A stretch of 64,000 bases of DNA from Aliiroseovarius salicola (GCF_027891095.1 NZ_JAQIIO010000002.1:434001-498000); one strand, 5' to 3'; shown: positions 27,319 through 36,189, counted from the first letter of the stretch. The notes: a model not told the origin generated them from the letters alone. Numbers and translations are program-made.

Positions 27319-28338
27319 ATGCGTATAGCCACATATAACGTCGAATGGTTCAATACGCTGTTTGATGATGAGGGGAACCCGCTTGCAGATCAGGAGCTTG
27401 CCACCCGCAGGGGTGTGACACGTCGGGCGCAACTCAAAGCTGCAGGCATCGTTTTCAAATTATTGGAGGCCGATCTGGTCATGGTGGTGGAGGCGCCAGA
27501 CCAGAACCGACGGCGCTCGACTGTAAAAGCGCTTGAAACATTTGCCCGCATCTTTGGCTTGCGTGCCCGACGCGCTCTCATTGGATTTGCCAATGACACA
27601 CAACAGGAAATTGCGCTTTTATATGATCCCGATCAGTTCGAAGCGAAACATGATCCATGGGGGGCTGCACAGGGACAATATGCGCCGCGGTTTGATGCCG
27701 AGTTCCAGCTTGATCTCGATATCGATGCCGCCCCGGATAAAGTTCGGTTTTCCAAGCCGCCGCTTGAAGTGGCGTTGACGATGAAAAAGAATGGGCAAAA
27801 ACTGCGCTTGATTGGCGTGCATGTGAAATCCAAAGCCCCGCATGGGGCACGCAACGCCGAAGAAGCCACGCGCATTGCCATTGAGAACCGCCGCAAGCAG
27901 ATGGCGCAATGTATCTGGATCCGGCAGCGGATTGAGCAGCATCTTGATGCAGATAACCCGTTGATTGTTCTCGGTGATTTCAATGATGGCCCTGGTCTCG
28001 ATGAGTACGAAAAACTGTTTGGTCGCTCCGGGATCGAGATTGTGATGGGAGAAGAGGACGAAGCGCCCAGCATGTTTGATCCTCATGCTCATCAGGCGCT
28101 GTCCCGCAAGACGGGTGCGCGGCCCAGTTCATCACGGTTCTACATTTCAGAACAGAAACGATATTTGCAGGCACTTCTGGACTACATCATGATTTCGCCC
28201 GACCTGTGCCAGATGAATCCGAAATGGCGGATCTGGCATCCGTTTGACGACCCGCAATGCTATCGGGCGGATGCGCTGCGAGAGGCGTTGTTGACGGCCT
28301 CGGATCATTTCCCGGTCACTTTGGATATCGACCTTTGA
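27319..28338 (+). CDS. endonuclease/exonuclease/phosphatase (EEP) family protein
   Basis: The 339-residue protein starts MRIATYNVEWFN, the first catalytic block of the EEP fold. LIGVHVKSKAP, VLGDFNDGPG (catalytic Asp and Asn) and the C-terminal ASDHFPVT (catalytic Asp-His) complete the set. Family members cleave phosphodiesters in DNA, lipids or small molecules; the substrate here is unknown. The start at 27319 begins at the conserved motif; an in-frame ATG at 27277 inside the upstream gene is less likely. The gene is probably co-transcribed with the DjlA-type gene. Confidence 0.85.
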   Translation: MRIATYNVEWFNTLFDDEGNPLADQELATRRGVTRRAQLKAAGIVFKLLEADLVMVVEAPDQNRRRSTVKALETFARIFGLRARRALIGFANDTQQEIALLYDPDQFEAKHDPWGAAQGQYAPRFDAEFQLDLDIDAAPDKVRFSKPPLEVALTMKKNGQKLRLIGVHVKSKAPHGARNAEEATRIAIENRRKQMAQCIWIRQRIEQHLDADNPLIVLGDFNDGPGLDEYEKLFGRSGIEIVMGEEDEAPSMFDPHAHQALSRKTGARPSSSRFYISEQKRYLQALLDYIMISPDLCQMNPKWRIWHPFDDPQCYRADALREALLTASDHFPVTLDIDL

Positions 28339-28384
28339 TCCGCAGAAGGTTGGAAACTGTCGTTTCCATACCCATATTCCGAAT

Positions 28385-28711
28385 ATGAAACAGATCGCCA
28401 AACTGACCGTAATTGCCGGGCTGACGGCCCTCAGCTTTTCTCCGACCGTCAGCGCAGAAACGGAAAGCTCCGACTTGAAAGAAGGCGGTGAACTGATGTC
28501 GCGCGGTTTTCAGATGCTTTTGGAAGGGCTGGCGCAAGAGATGTCTCCGATGGCGGAAGAGCTGGCAGAAGGATGGTCCCAGCTCATGCAGGAGATGGAA
28601 GACCTGTCGGCCTATCATCCGCCCGAAGTGCTGCCGAACGGTGATATCATCATCCGGCGCAAGTATCCGCTGGTACCCGAAGTGACACCCGATGGTGAGA
28701 CCGAACTTTGA
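28385..28711 (+). CDS. exported hypothetical protein
   Basis: The 108-residue product has a signal peptide (residues 1-24, cleavage after VSA). The mature 84 residues begin with an acidic amphipathic helix containing several Met residues (LMSRGFQMLLEGLAQEMSPM) and end in a short proline-rich segment with RRKYPLVPEV. Similar small proteins occur widely in roseobacters without known function. The ATG lies inside a 15-bp palindrome (28373-28387) and has no clear Shine-Dalgarno sequence. Confidence 0.7.
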   Translation: MKQIAKLTVIAGLTALSFSPTVSAETESSDLKEGGELMSRGFQMLLEGLAQEMSPMAEELAEGWSQLMQEMEDLSAYHPPEVLPNGDIIIRRKYPLVPEVTPDGETEL

Positions 28712-28730
28712 AACCCGGCCGTACTTGTAT

Positions 28731-29162
28731 TCAGGCCAAAGCGGACCCGGTTCCCATCGCCATCACTGATCCAGGCGCGCGCAGCAATGGGGCAGGGGCG
28801 CTGGGGTGGTCCCCCCGATTGAGCGCAGCCTTGTTTGTGTCTGCATAAGCAACAAGTGCGCCAATATCCTCATCTTCTTCCACGTCGCCAAAAAGATAGG
28901 TGCTGTTTGGGGTGGCGTGATAGGCCAGCAGGCATTTGCGGTCACAATCCCCCAGTTCCACGTAGCCCGAGATTTCGAATTCATCCTGAATGCTGCTGCC
29001 CGCATCGGTAATGGACCTTTGCAACTGCGCCATCATGGCAAACCCTGCTTGACAGGCGATGCCTTTATGCGGGCAGGTGGTGCATAGCAGCAGGTGTTGT
29101 GTGGCCCGTGGCGTGCCTTGTGATGTGGTTGGTCCAACCGTTTGATCTGAGGTCCGGTTCAT
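28731..29162 (-). CDS. DUF1636 family metal-binding protein under a cobalamin riboswitch
   Basis: The 143-residue protein carries the DUF1636 cysteine pattern: LLLCTTCPHKGIACQAG near residues 25-42 and ELGDCDRKCLLAYHA near 70-85. These cysteines resemble the thioredoxin-like [2Fe-2S] ferredoxin arrangement. DUF1636 genes are often found with cobalamin synthesis or cobalt transport genes, and here a textbook cobalamin riboswitch precedes it, so it should be made when B12 is scarce. Its ATG overlaps the stop of a 23-codon ORF by 4 bp. Its exact role is unknown. No other cobalamin gene is adjacent. Confidence 0.85.
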   Translation of the reverse strand: MNRTSDQTVGPTTSQGTPRATQHLLLCTTCPHKGIACQAGFAMMAQLQRSITDAGSSIQDEFEISGYVELGDCDRKCLLAYHATPNSTYLFGDVEEDEDIGALVAYADTNKAALNRGDHPSAPAPLLRAPGSVMAMGTGSALA

Positions 29163-29230
29163 GACGCCCTCCGCGCGTTAGGTGCGGGGTATGGCGGGAT
29201 GGAAGGCAGGGGCGGTTTGAGGCCGGTCAT
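29159..29230 (-). CDS. 23-residue proline-rich leader peptide between riboswitch and DUF1636 gene
   Basis: ATG at 29228-29230 is preceded by AGGAGG with ideal spacing, stronger than any site in front of DUF1636 itself. The frame encodes MTGLKPPLPSIPPYPAPNAR plus three residues, and its TGA overlaps the downstream ATG as ATGA. Six prolines in PP and PxP arrangements could slow ribosomes. It may be a coupling leader rather than a functional peptide. Confidence 0.5.
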   Translation of the reverse strand: MTGLKPPLPSIPPYPAPNARRAS

Positions 29231-29274
29231 CTGCGCGATCCTCCTGCCGGGGCACCCCGCCCGGGTTGAGTTTC

Positions 29275-29465
29275 TTCAGATGGCAGGTCTCCTGACTTAC
29301 GGGTCGCTGCGCCTCTGATCCTTCCCGGGTGTCCCCAGTGGCCTGTCAGAAGAACTCGCCGCCTACAGTTGCGGGGGCAGTCGTGGATTTGGTCTGATCA
29401 GACCGCACCACATTCCCTTTTCACCCGGACATATCCGGGAACCATCTGAGATATGGGTGCCGGAG
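29275..29465 (-). ncRNA. cobalamin riboswitch
   Basis: Read on the minus strand, the conserved blocks occur in order: GGTGAAAAGGGAA (about 29413-29425), GCCCCCGCAACTGT (about 29363-29376), GCCACTG (about 29337-29343), GGGAAGG, and the B12 box AGTCAGGAGACCTGCCAT (about 29280-29297). Binding of adenosylcobalamin normally shuts off the downstream gene, usually by hiding the ribosome binding site. Here that would be the AGGAGG of the 23-codon leader ORF 45 bp downstream. The regulated gene is the DUF1636 gene. Confidence 0.95.
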
Positions 29466-29496
29466 CGCGCAGATTCTGTCAAGCCGCAAGGTGGCC

Positions 29497-29550
29497 AGGG
29501 GCTCTGCCCCTCGCCTCTTCTAGGCTCACACCGGGATAATTGAGACAAGG
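29497..29550 (-). repeat. degenerate copy of the dispersed palindromic element
   Basis: Read on the minus strand it contains CCCGGTGTGAGCCTAGAAGA followed by GGCGAGGGGCAGAGCCCCT, a diverged version of the element at 11865-11917. It lies between the ppx stop and the riboswitch. Confidence 0.55.
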
Positions 29551-29566
29551 AAAGAGGCGATTGCTC

Positions 29567-31105
29567 CTAGCGCCGTTTCTTGACGATGGGCGTTGCATCG
29601 AGGGCGGATGCGAGGGTGTCGAACCGGTTGGCGGCAACTTCGCCAAAAAGGTCCTGAGCATCACGGGCCAGACGCAGATGCAGCTCGCGCTTTTTCGGGA
29701 AATATCTCAGCTCTGCCTTGTTCTGCGGTCCGTCCATCGCAAACATCGCCCCGAAACGCATGGCTTTGCCAAGGACTTCTGCGCGGGATATGTCTTTCTC
29801 TTCCAGAATTTCAAAGAGATTTTCGAAACGCGATCCCTGACGGTTGTTTTTATAGCGATGCAGGAGAGCAAGTCCCAAAAATACCCGTTCTTGATGGGTG
29901 AGGCCACCCAGATTGGCCCGGGTGGCATTATCGAAACACACCTCATGGCGATAGTCGGGGTGGGCGCGCCAGCTGACATCATGCAAAAGACATGCCGCCT
30001 TCACGAGACGCTTCTGGTTTTGCTTGGCGGATTTATACAGCGGCATCAGAAAATCATACAGCGCCTTGCCAAAACCCGGCACGCGAGCATCTTTCTGTTC
30101 AGCAAATCGGCAAGCTTCAATGAGCGGATCACGGCGGCGGATCCGATCGGGCATCTGTTCATATAGCATACCCTCACGAATGCCGTAGGAACTGACAGCA
30201 ATTTCCTTCGGGCGAAATGTTCGTACGAGACGTTTCAGGACCTGCGCGGCAATTGGCACCAAAGCCATTCGTGTTGCTGAGGTGGAGGTACGTTGCCGAA
30301 CCTCATCCAGGTCAACCTCTTCGATCCACTTCAGCGTTTTCTGCAGCGACTTTGAAGACATACGGTATTCATGCAGAACGGTCAGCGGGTAGCCTCGCCG
30401 TTCCATGTCAAGCCGGGCAATGGCACGCCAGCTGCCTCCCACCAGAAACAGCCGCTTGTGGTCCGTTCCCATTTCGTTGGCCAAATCCTCAACCACTCGT
30501 TTGATCTCGGCCTTCAGCCCCTTCTTGCCGCCCGGCACGTCAGCCAGTTTCAGGGGGCCTAGCGGAGAGGTGATCCGTTTGCCCACCTGTCCCTCGTTGA
30601 TTTCGGCCAATTCCAACGAGCTGCCACCAATGTCACACATCAAACCCTTGGCATCCGGCCAGCCGAGCAGTACCCCCTGTGCCGACAGTCGCGCTTCTTC
30701 CTCACCATCAATGACATAGAGATTGAGGCCCGTTTCACGCAACACCTCGTCACGAAAGTCAGGACCGTCCGAGGCCTCGCGCACTGCTGCGGTGGCCACT
30801 GCGGTCAGGGGCGGCAAATGCATTCCTTTGGCCAAAAGTTGAAAACGTTTGATTGCAGACAGGGCTCGGGCCCGCCCTTTGCGGTTCAAATGTCCGGTTT
30901 GTGCAAGTCCGCTCCCAAGGCCGCAGAGTATTTTTTCGTTGAAGAAATACGCAGGCGACCGTGCAGCCCCGTCAAACACCACCATCCGGACAGAGTTTGA
31001 TCCCACATCCACAACACCCACGCGACTTAATGCGCGCGCGGACGGGTCTTCGAAGATCGGGCGACCAAACGGGCCCCACTCATCGGTGGAAGTCTCTGTA
31101 TTCAT
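29567..31105 (-). CDS. ppx: exopolyphosphatase / Ppx-GppA family phosphatase
   Basis: The 512-residue protein has the ASKHA-type phosphatase domain: VVDVGSNSVRMVVFDG near residue 31 and the second phosphate loop CDIGGSSLELAEI near residue 150. The C-terminal half resembles the HD-like domain of Ppx/GppA enzymes (ACLLHDVSWRAHPDYR). It would remove terminal phosphates from polyphosphate or convert pppGpp to ppGpp. It is downstream of ppk in the same direction, so synthesis and breakdown of polyphosphate are encoded together. Confidence 0.9.
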   Translation of the reverse strand: MNTETSTDEWGPFGRPIFEDPSARALSRVGVVDVGSNSVRMVVFDGAARSPAYFFNEKILCGLGSGLAQTGHLNRKGRARALSAIKRFQLLAKGMHLPPLTAVATAAVREASDGPDFRDEVLRETGLNLYVIDGEEEARLSAQGVLLGWPDAKGLMCDIGGSSLELAEINEGQVGKRITSPLGPLKLADVPGGKKGLKAEIKRVVEDLANEMGTDHKRLFLVGGSWRAIARLDMERRGYPLTVLHEYRMSSKSLQKTLKWIEEVDLDEVRQRTSTSATRMALVPIAAQVLKRLVRTFRPKEIAVSSYGIREGMLYEQMPDRIRRRDPLIEACRFAEQKDARVPGFGKALYDFLMPLYKSAKQNQKRLVKAACLLHDVSWRAHPDYRHEVCFDNATRANLGGLTHQERVFLGLALLHRYKNNRQGSRFENLFEILEEKDISRAEVLGKAMRFGAMFAMDGPQNKAELRYFPKKRELHLRLARDAQDLFGEVAANRFDTLASALDATPIVKKRR

Positions 31106-31169
31106 GCTGGAAATCCCCGCCCGTGTTTCCTGTCTTCGGCCCGACTATGCCGTGAAACGGGGCATTTGG

Positions 31170-31554
31170 TCAATCGGTGGAAGGGGGGAGATGAGGGTTC
31201 AACTCCGTTTCTTCCGATCTCAATTGCGCAAACTGGCTGACGACGGCAGCGAGTCCCAACCAAGAGGGTATATGTCCGATGAAACCCGTGGCGACAGCGG
31301 CCCAGAGATTTAAAGTGGGGTCAAACAAGGTCGACAGATCACTGACATTGGGCGTCTGAGTGTAGGCGATCAAAAATGGCAGTGTCCCGGCAATCCAATG
31401 TCAATTTTTATTGGCAGGCTTTGGGAAACGAATGGACAGGGCGAATTGACAAAAGCTGGGCTGTTGTGATCACCGCGGGAGCCAGCAGGCATATAAGGGT
31501 AAATACGGCGTTCTTAATCAGCAGCTTGACTGCGGCAATCGCAAGCGGAAACAT
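31170..31554 (-). pseudogene. possible frameshifted small membrane-protein gene between ppk and ppx
   Basis: An ATG at 31552-31554 with a strong AGGGAG site opens a 48-codon frame ending at 31408, whose product is hydrophobic (NAVFTLICLLAPAVITTAQL). In another frame directly after it, 31170-31400 is open and encodes a second hydrophobic/helical part (LWAAVATGFIGHIPSWLGLAAVV) with no start of its own. Together they look like one membrane protein of about 125 residues split by a frameshift. Alternatively the first part is a genuine 48-residue protein and the second is noise. Confidence 0.4.
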
Positions 31555-31602
31555 GGCAGCTCCCTTAATGGCAGCGCCTCGATAGGGTGCGCTTCTCCCG
31601 CG

Positions 31603-33819
31603 TCAATCCAGATCTGTGCGTTCTTCAGGGCTATGCGCCAGTTTTGGCACGTCCGACGCACCCGCTGATCCGCGGCCTGACAATGACGGGTTTTCCATGA
31701 AGAAGCGGTGACAGTTAAACGGGTGATCCAACGTCGAAAGATCTGCTCGGGCAAAGCCGCCATCCGGACCCATCACCCAGCTTTGGGCAACATCCGCGAG
31801 GTTGGCGGCCATGATCTGATTGACGATCTGCGCCTTGACCGTTGCGTTTTTGATCTCAACCAAGGTTTCCACGCGACGGTTCAGATTTCGCCCCATCCAA
31901 TCTGCCGACGACATGAACACTTTGGCTTTTTTGGATGGCAGTCCGTGGCCATTGCCAAAACAGACAATGCGGGAATGCTCAAGAAAGCGCCCTACGATTG
32001 ATTTGACCCGGATGTTTTCCGAAAGCCCTTTGATGCCGGGGCGCAATCCGCAAATGCCGCGCACCACCAGGCTGATTTTTACTCCGTCCTGTGATGCTTT
32101 ATACAACGCATCGATGACGTCGGGCTCGACCAGAGAATTCATTTTTGCCCAGATCTCAGCGGGTTTGCCCTCCCTGGCCATTTCCGCTTCGCGCATGATC
32201 CTTTTGATCAGGGTGGATTTTTGATTGAGGGGAGAAATCGCAAGGTTTTCAAGGCCCTGTGGCTCGGCATAGCCTGAGAGGTAGTTGAAGACCTTGGTTG
32301 CATCCCGCCCCAGTGCCGCATCGCAGGTGAAAAAGCTGAGATCGGTGTATATCCGCGCGGTGATGTGGTGGTAATTGCCGGTGCCATAGTGCGTATAGGT
32401 CACCAGTTCGTCGCCTTCGCGCCGCACCACGGTCGAGATTTTTGCGTGGGTTTTATAGTTGATGAACCCATAGGTCACATGGGCACCTGCGCGTTCCAGA
32501 CGTCGGGATTGACGAATATTGGCCGCTTCATCAAACCGCGCTTTCAGCTCGACAAGCGCGGTGACAGATTTGCCATCTTCTGCGGCCTCGCACAGTGCTT
32601 TTACGATCGGACTGTCATGTGAGGTCCGGTAAAGCGTCTGTTTGATCGCCACCACATTTGGGTCGCGCGCCGCCTGATGGAGGAAGCGCACCACCATGTC
32701 GAAGGTTTCATAGGGGTGGTGCAGCAGCATGTCCTTTTGCCGGATCGCCGCAAACATGTCGCCTTCATGATCTTGTACACGCTCCGGCACGCGTGGAGAG
32801 AAATTGGGCCACAGAAGGTCATGGCGATCCTTCAAGACCAGCTCTCTCAGGTCAGCCATGCCGATCATCCCTTCGACCTCAACGATCTCGTCATCGGTCA
32901 CGCGCAGCTCGCGCTTGATCATTTGCATCAGGACACCGGGGGCGCCGGCGGTGATTTTCATCCGCACCACCTCACCGCGTTTGCGGCGTTTCAGGGCGGT
33001 TTCGAATTCGCGCACGAGATCTTCGGCCTCATCCTCAACTTCAAGATCACTGTCGCGCAGGATGCGAAACGCGCAATTGCCTTTTTCGATGTATCCCGGG
33101 AAGAGGCTGGTGAGATGCTCAAGCAGAAGATCCTCAAGCGTGAGGAACCGCGCCTGACCTTCCGGGGCTGGCAGGCGGACAAAGCGGTTGATCTGATGCG
33201 GGATCGGCAATAGCGCCTTGAGCTTTTGACCATCTGACGCACGCTCCAATTGCAGCGCCAATGAGAACCCAGTGTTCGGAATGAAAGGGAACGGGTGGGC
33301 CGGGTCGATGGCCAAGGGGGACAATACCGGGAAGACCTGGGTCAGAAAGACATGATCCAAGTGGGCCTTGTCTTCATCGGTCAAATCGCTTCGCCGCGCG
33401 ATGGTGATGCCCTTTTCGCGCATCAATCCCATAAGAGAATTAAAGGTAGATTGCTGGCGCGCCATCAGCGCACGGGCATTCTGATTGATCAGCTTAAGCT
33501 GCTCTGCGGGAAGTAGCCCATCGGCCGCAGGGGTCGTCACATCTTCGCGCACCAACTCGCGCAAACCCGCGACACGCACCGTATAGAATTCATCCAGATT
33601 GGTGGCGGAAATTGACAGGAAACGCAGACGTTCCAACAGTGGCACACGCGGGTTTTCAGCCTCTTCCAGAACGCGCCAGTTGAATCCCAGCCAGCTCAGT
33701 TCGCGATTGAAGAAGCGTTTTGGGCCTGCGATGGCCTCTTCCGACAGTTTGGTGGCTGGCGGGAAGCCCGAGTGCAGGAAATCAGAGAGCGGGGTTTTGG
33801 GGGCGTCGGCTTTGGTCAT
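31603..33819 (-). CDS. ppk: polyphosphate kinase 1
   Basis: The 738-residue enzyme makes polyphosphate from ATP. The N-terminal part has KRFFNRELSWLGFNWRVLEEA (about residues 30-50) and LRFLSISATNLDEFYTVRVAGL. The two phospholipase-D-like catalytic modules contain YGTGNYHHITARIYTDLSFF, with the autophosphorylated His in the NYH motif, and a second block with MSSADWMGRNLNRRVE. Length is normal for Ppk1. It is transcribed before ppx. A dispersed palindromic element and a 165-bp gap separate it from the hdaA gene upstream. Confidence 0.95.
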   Translation of the reverse strand: MTKADAPKTPLSDFLHSGFPPATKLSEEAIAGPKRFFNRELSWLGFNWRVLEEAENPRVPLLERLRFLSISATNLDEFYTVRVAGLRELVREDVTTPAADGLLPAEQLKLINQNARALMARQQSTFNSLMGLMREKGITIARRSDLTDEDKAHLDHVFLTQVFPVLSPLAIDPAHPFPFIPNTGFSLALQLERASDGQKLKALLPIPHQINRFVRLPAPEGQARFLTLEDLLLEHLTSLFPGYIEKGNCAFRILRDSDLEVEDEAEDLVREFETALKRRKRGEVVRMKITAGAPGVLMQMIKRELRVTDDEIVEVEGMIGMADLRELVLKDRHDLLWPNFSPRVPERVQDHEGDMFAAIRQKDMLLHHPYETFDMVVRFLHQAARDPNVVAIKQTLYRTSHDSPIVKALCEAAEDGKSVTALVELKARFDEAANIRQSRRLERAGAHVTYGFINYKTHAKISTVVRREGDELVTYTHYGTGNYHHITARIYTDLSFFTCDAALGRDATKVFNYLSGYAEPQGLENLAISPLNQKSTLIKRIMREAEMAREGKPAEIWAKMNSLVEPDVIDALYKASQDGVKISLVVRGICGLRPGIKGLSENIRVKSIVGRFLEHSRIVCFGNGHGLPSKKAKVFMSSADWMGRNLNRRVETLVEIKNATVKAQIVNQIMAANLADVAQSWVMGPDGGFARADLSTLDHPFNCHRFFMENPSLSGRGSAGASDVPKLAHSPEERTDLD

Positions 33820-33924
33820 AATCGCTCTATCGGGAATATCTGTAACGGAGTGATGACGTTACGCCTGCGCTGCCTCCTTGTCCAGAAGGTGCGACGTCGC
33901 ATTCAAAAAACGCGCCCCATTTCC

Positions 33925-33977
33925 TCTTGCCAAAAATATCCCGGGGTGAGGCCGTCAGGCCGAGGGGCAGCGCCCCT
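33925..33977 (+). repeat. dispersed GC-rich palindromic intergenic element
   Basis: CTCTTGCCAAAAATATCCCG is followed by GGGTGAGGCCGTCAGGCC and GAGGGGCAGCGCCCCT. It differs from the copy at 11865 at only a few positions. It fills most of the gap between ppk and hdaA, right after the hdaA stop codon. Confidence 0.7.
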
Positions 33978-33984
33978 TCACGTT

Positions 33985-34653
33985 TCACTCATTGCCAAAC
34001 AGTCGTTGTGCAAGGGCCCGTGTGACCGGGCGCTGCTCGGCCAGGGCCATTCGATCAAGCATGTCAACCATTTGAGCGGCAGCTGCCAACGAACGTTCCA
34101 TGCGCGGCAGAAGATAGTCGACTAGATTGGCGTTCACGCTGATCTGGCGGTCGTCAAACAGCTTCACAAGCACCGCAGAAAGCAGCATGTCGTCCGGGGG
34201 CTCCAGACGCGCGAGCGTGGTGCCTTCCATACGAGAGCGCAAATCCGGCAGGGTCAGGCCCCAGCGCGACGGTGCGTCATTGGCGGTGAGCATCAGCCAG
34301 CCGCCTTCAGCCAGCACCAGATTGTGCAAATGGAAAAGCGCCGTTTCTGCAGCGCGATCCCCCGCAATTCGCTCTACATCTTCAACAACAACCGATCCAC
34401 CGGCCAACGCTTCGATGACTGTTGTGCCAAGTCGGGACGCATCAATGATCTCGGCACCGGATTGTTCGGCCCAGACATGGGACATGTGGGTTTTGCCGGT
34501 GCCCTTTGCACCCGCCAGAACCAGCTTCTGATTTGGCCAGAGTTCCCAGCCATCGACCAATGCCATCGCTGCCTGGTTTGAGGGTGTGACAAGGAAATCC
34601 GTCACCCCCTGAGCCGCATGCACAGGCAGGTCAAAAGTCAGCTGTTCCTGCAT
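33985..34653 (-). CDS. hdaA: HdaA, regulatory inactivator of DnaA
   Basis: The 222-residue protein is a DnaA-related AAA+ ATPase without a DNA-binding domain. Its N-terminus MQEQLTFDLP contains a QLTF-type beta-clamp binding motif, as in Hda/HdaA. Walker A is GAKGTGKTH (about residues 48-56), Walker B is SVVVEDVE, and an AAA+ lid follows (DLRSRMEGTTLARLEPPDD). HdaA promotes ATP hydrolysis by DnaA after replication starts. Its ATG overlaps the stop of the AI-2E family gene by one base. Confidence 0.9.
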   Translation of the reverse strand: MQEQLTFDLPVHAAQGVTDFLVTPSNQAAMALVDGWELWPNQKLVLAGAKGTGKTHMSHVWAEQSGAEIIDASRLGTTVIEALAGGSVVVEDVERIAGDRAAETALFHLHNLVLAEGGWLMLTANDAPSRWGLTLPDLRSRMEGTTLARLEPPDDMLLSAVLVKLFDDRQISVNANLVDYLLPRMERSLAAAAQMVDMLDRMALAEQRPVTRALAQRLFGNE

Positions 34654-35747
34654 CAGAGGTCCTCTGCCTCGTCTTCTGACAGGGCGACCTGCTGTCCGGT
34701 CACACCCTGATAAAGGCGCCCGGTGGTGTATTGCCCCACGAAAAACCGTGCCACAACGCCAATTGAGGCGGCCACAGGCACAGCAACCAACATCCCGACA
34801 AATCCAAAGAGCGATCCAAAGACCGCAAGCGCCAGCATCAACCAGACCGGATGGAGGCCGACGGAACTGCCGACCAGTTTTGGGGTGATGATGTTGCCTT
34901 CAAGGAACTGACCCAGAAAAAAGATCGCCACAACCGCGCCCAGTGACCACCACACGCCCCAGAACTGAAACAGGGCAAGGCCAATGGCCATCGCGCCTCC
35001 GACAATGGCGCCGACATATGGGATGAATGTGATCAGGCCCGCGATGAAGCCAATCACAAGACCGAATTGCAGCCCGACGATCATCAGTCCGACCGCGTAA
35101 TAGGTCCCCATCACCAGACAGACCGAGCCTTGTCCGCGAATGAAGCTGGCCAATGTCTTGTCGATGTCGCGCGCGATCTGGCGGATTGCAGGGGCGTGAT
35201 CCAGTGGCAATAACGCGTCAACACGTGCCACCATGTGATCCCAGTCGAGCAGCAGATAAAACGCTACGACAGGTGTGATCACCAGCAGGATTACGATGTT
35301 CAATACACTCATCGCAGATGAAACCAGGGTTCCAACCAGTTCGCCACCGCGCGACTGGATGGTTTGACCAATGCTTTCAAGCGATTGACGGATAGTGCCA
35401 TTTTCTTCCAGCAACGTCGGAAACTGCGTGTTTACGAAATCATGCAGCTGGGTGAAAAGTTGCGGGGCCGTGTTGACCAAAGCCAGGGACTGGCTGACCA
35501 ATGTGGGCACCACCAACAGTATCCCGATCACGAAAATCAGCAGGGTAAACAGCGAGATGACCACCGTGGCCATGACCCTGCTGAGCCCCATCGCTTCAAG
35601 CCGATCCGCGACGGGATCAAGAAAATAGGCAATTGCGCCGCCCAGCACAAATGGCAGGATCACATCGCCTAGATACCATAGTGCAAGTGCCAATATGACT
35701 GTGGCGATGGACCAGTATTTGGCTTGGGTCTGAACCGGAAGGGGCAT
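34653..35747 (-). CDS. AI-2E transporter/PerM family membrane protein
   Basis: The 364-residue protein has seven to eight hydrophobic helices: a pair at the N-terminus (ATVILALALWYLGDVILPFVLGG), a middle group near residues 60-85 and 150-175, and a C-terminal cluster with GFIAGLITFIPYVGAIVGG, the family signature. PerM-like proteins include quorum-signal exporters and Na+/H+ antiporters, and the substrate cannot be told. The start at 35747 was chosen over the upstream frame to 35837 because the preceding residues are not protein-like. Overlap with hdaA implies co-transcription. Confidence 0.85.
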   Translation of the reverse strand: MPLPVQTQAKYWSIATVILALALWYLGDVILPFVLGGAIAYFLDPVADRLEAMGLSRVMATVVISLFTLLIFVIGILLVVPTLVSQSLALVNTAPQLFTQLHDFVNTQFPTLLEENGTIRQSLESIGQTIQSRGGELVGTLVSSAMSVLNIVILLVITPVVAFYLLLDWDHMVARVDALLPLDHAPAIRQIARDIDKTLASFIRGQGSVCLVMGTYYAVGLMIVGLQFGLVIGFIAGLITFIPYVGAIVGGAMAIGLALFQFWGVWWSLGAVVAIFFLGQFLEGNIITPKLVGSSVGLHPVWLMLALAVFGSLFGFVGMLVAVPVAASIGVVARFFVGQYTTGRLYQGVTGQQVALSEDEAEDL

Positions 35748-35966
35748 GCAAAATCCTCGTGAACCTGTCCTTATGTCGCGCAACACCCACATATTTTCAA
35801 GTGGGGCTTTCAGCCGGTCCAATTGGAAAGCCTTCAAAATGCTATATGTTGCGTCCTGAGTTCGGTGGCAAAAAAGCGCTGAACGGAAGCGGAATGTCCA
35901 ATGTTGCTTTTCCTAGCACCGGATAGGGGACAAGTTTTTGCAAAATCAAGAGAAAGGCAGAGCGAA

Positions 35967-36158
35967 ATGCGAAATTTGGTTGCTCTAGGCGCAGTCGCCG
36001 CCCTTGTCGCTGGATGCGGCGGTCATCAGTATGAACCAGCGCCGCCGGGTGTCTCACTATCAGGCGAAGCCAAGGCCGGGGTGGTATACGAAGAGGGGCA
36101 AGGCACCAGTACCGTGTCCGATAGCGAGTTGAAGATCACTCTAGGAGCCTCGATCTGA
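35967..36158 (+). CDS. small lipoprotein, hypothetical
   Basis: The 63-residue product starts MRNLVALGAVAALVAGCGG, a lipoprotein signal with lipobox VAGC (Cys17). The mature part of 46 residues contains APPGVSLSGEAKAGVVY and VSDSELKITLGASI, a short beta-rich sequence. Small lipoproteins of this type occur across Rhodobacteraceae, with no function assigned. The upstream ATG at 35901 is not used because it would add residues before the signal. It is a single gene between the AI-2E family gene and the convergent oxidoreductase. Confidence 0.7.
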   Translation: MRNLVALGAVAALVAGCGGHQYEPAPPGVSLSGEAKAGVVYEEGQGTSTVSDSELKITLGASI

Positions 36159-36189
36159 TCCCGTATTAATCCGTATAAAACTGCGCGTT

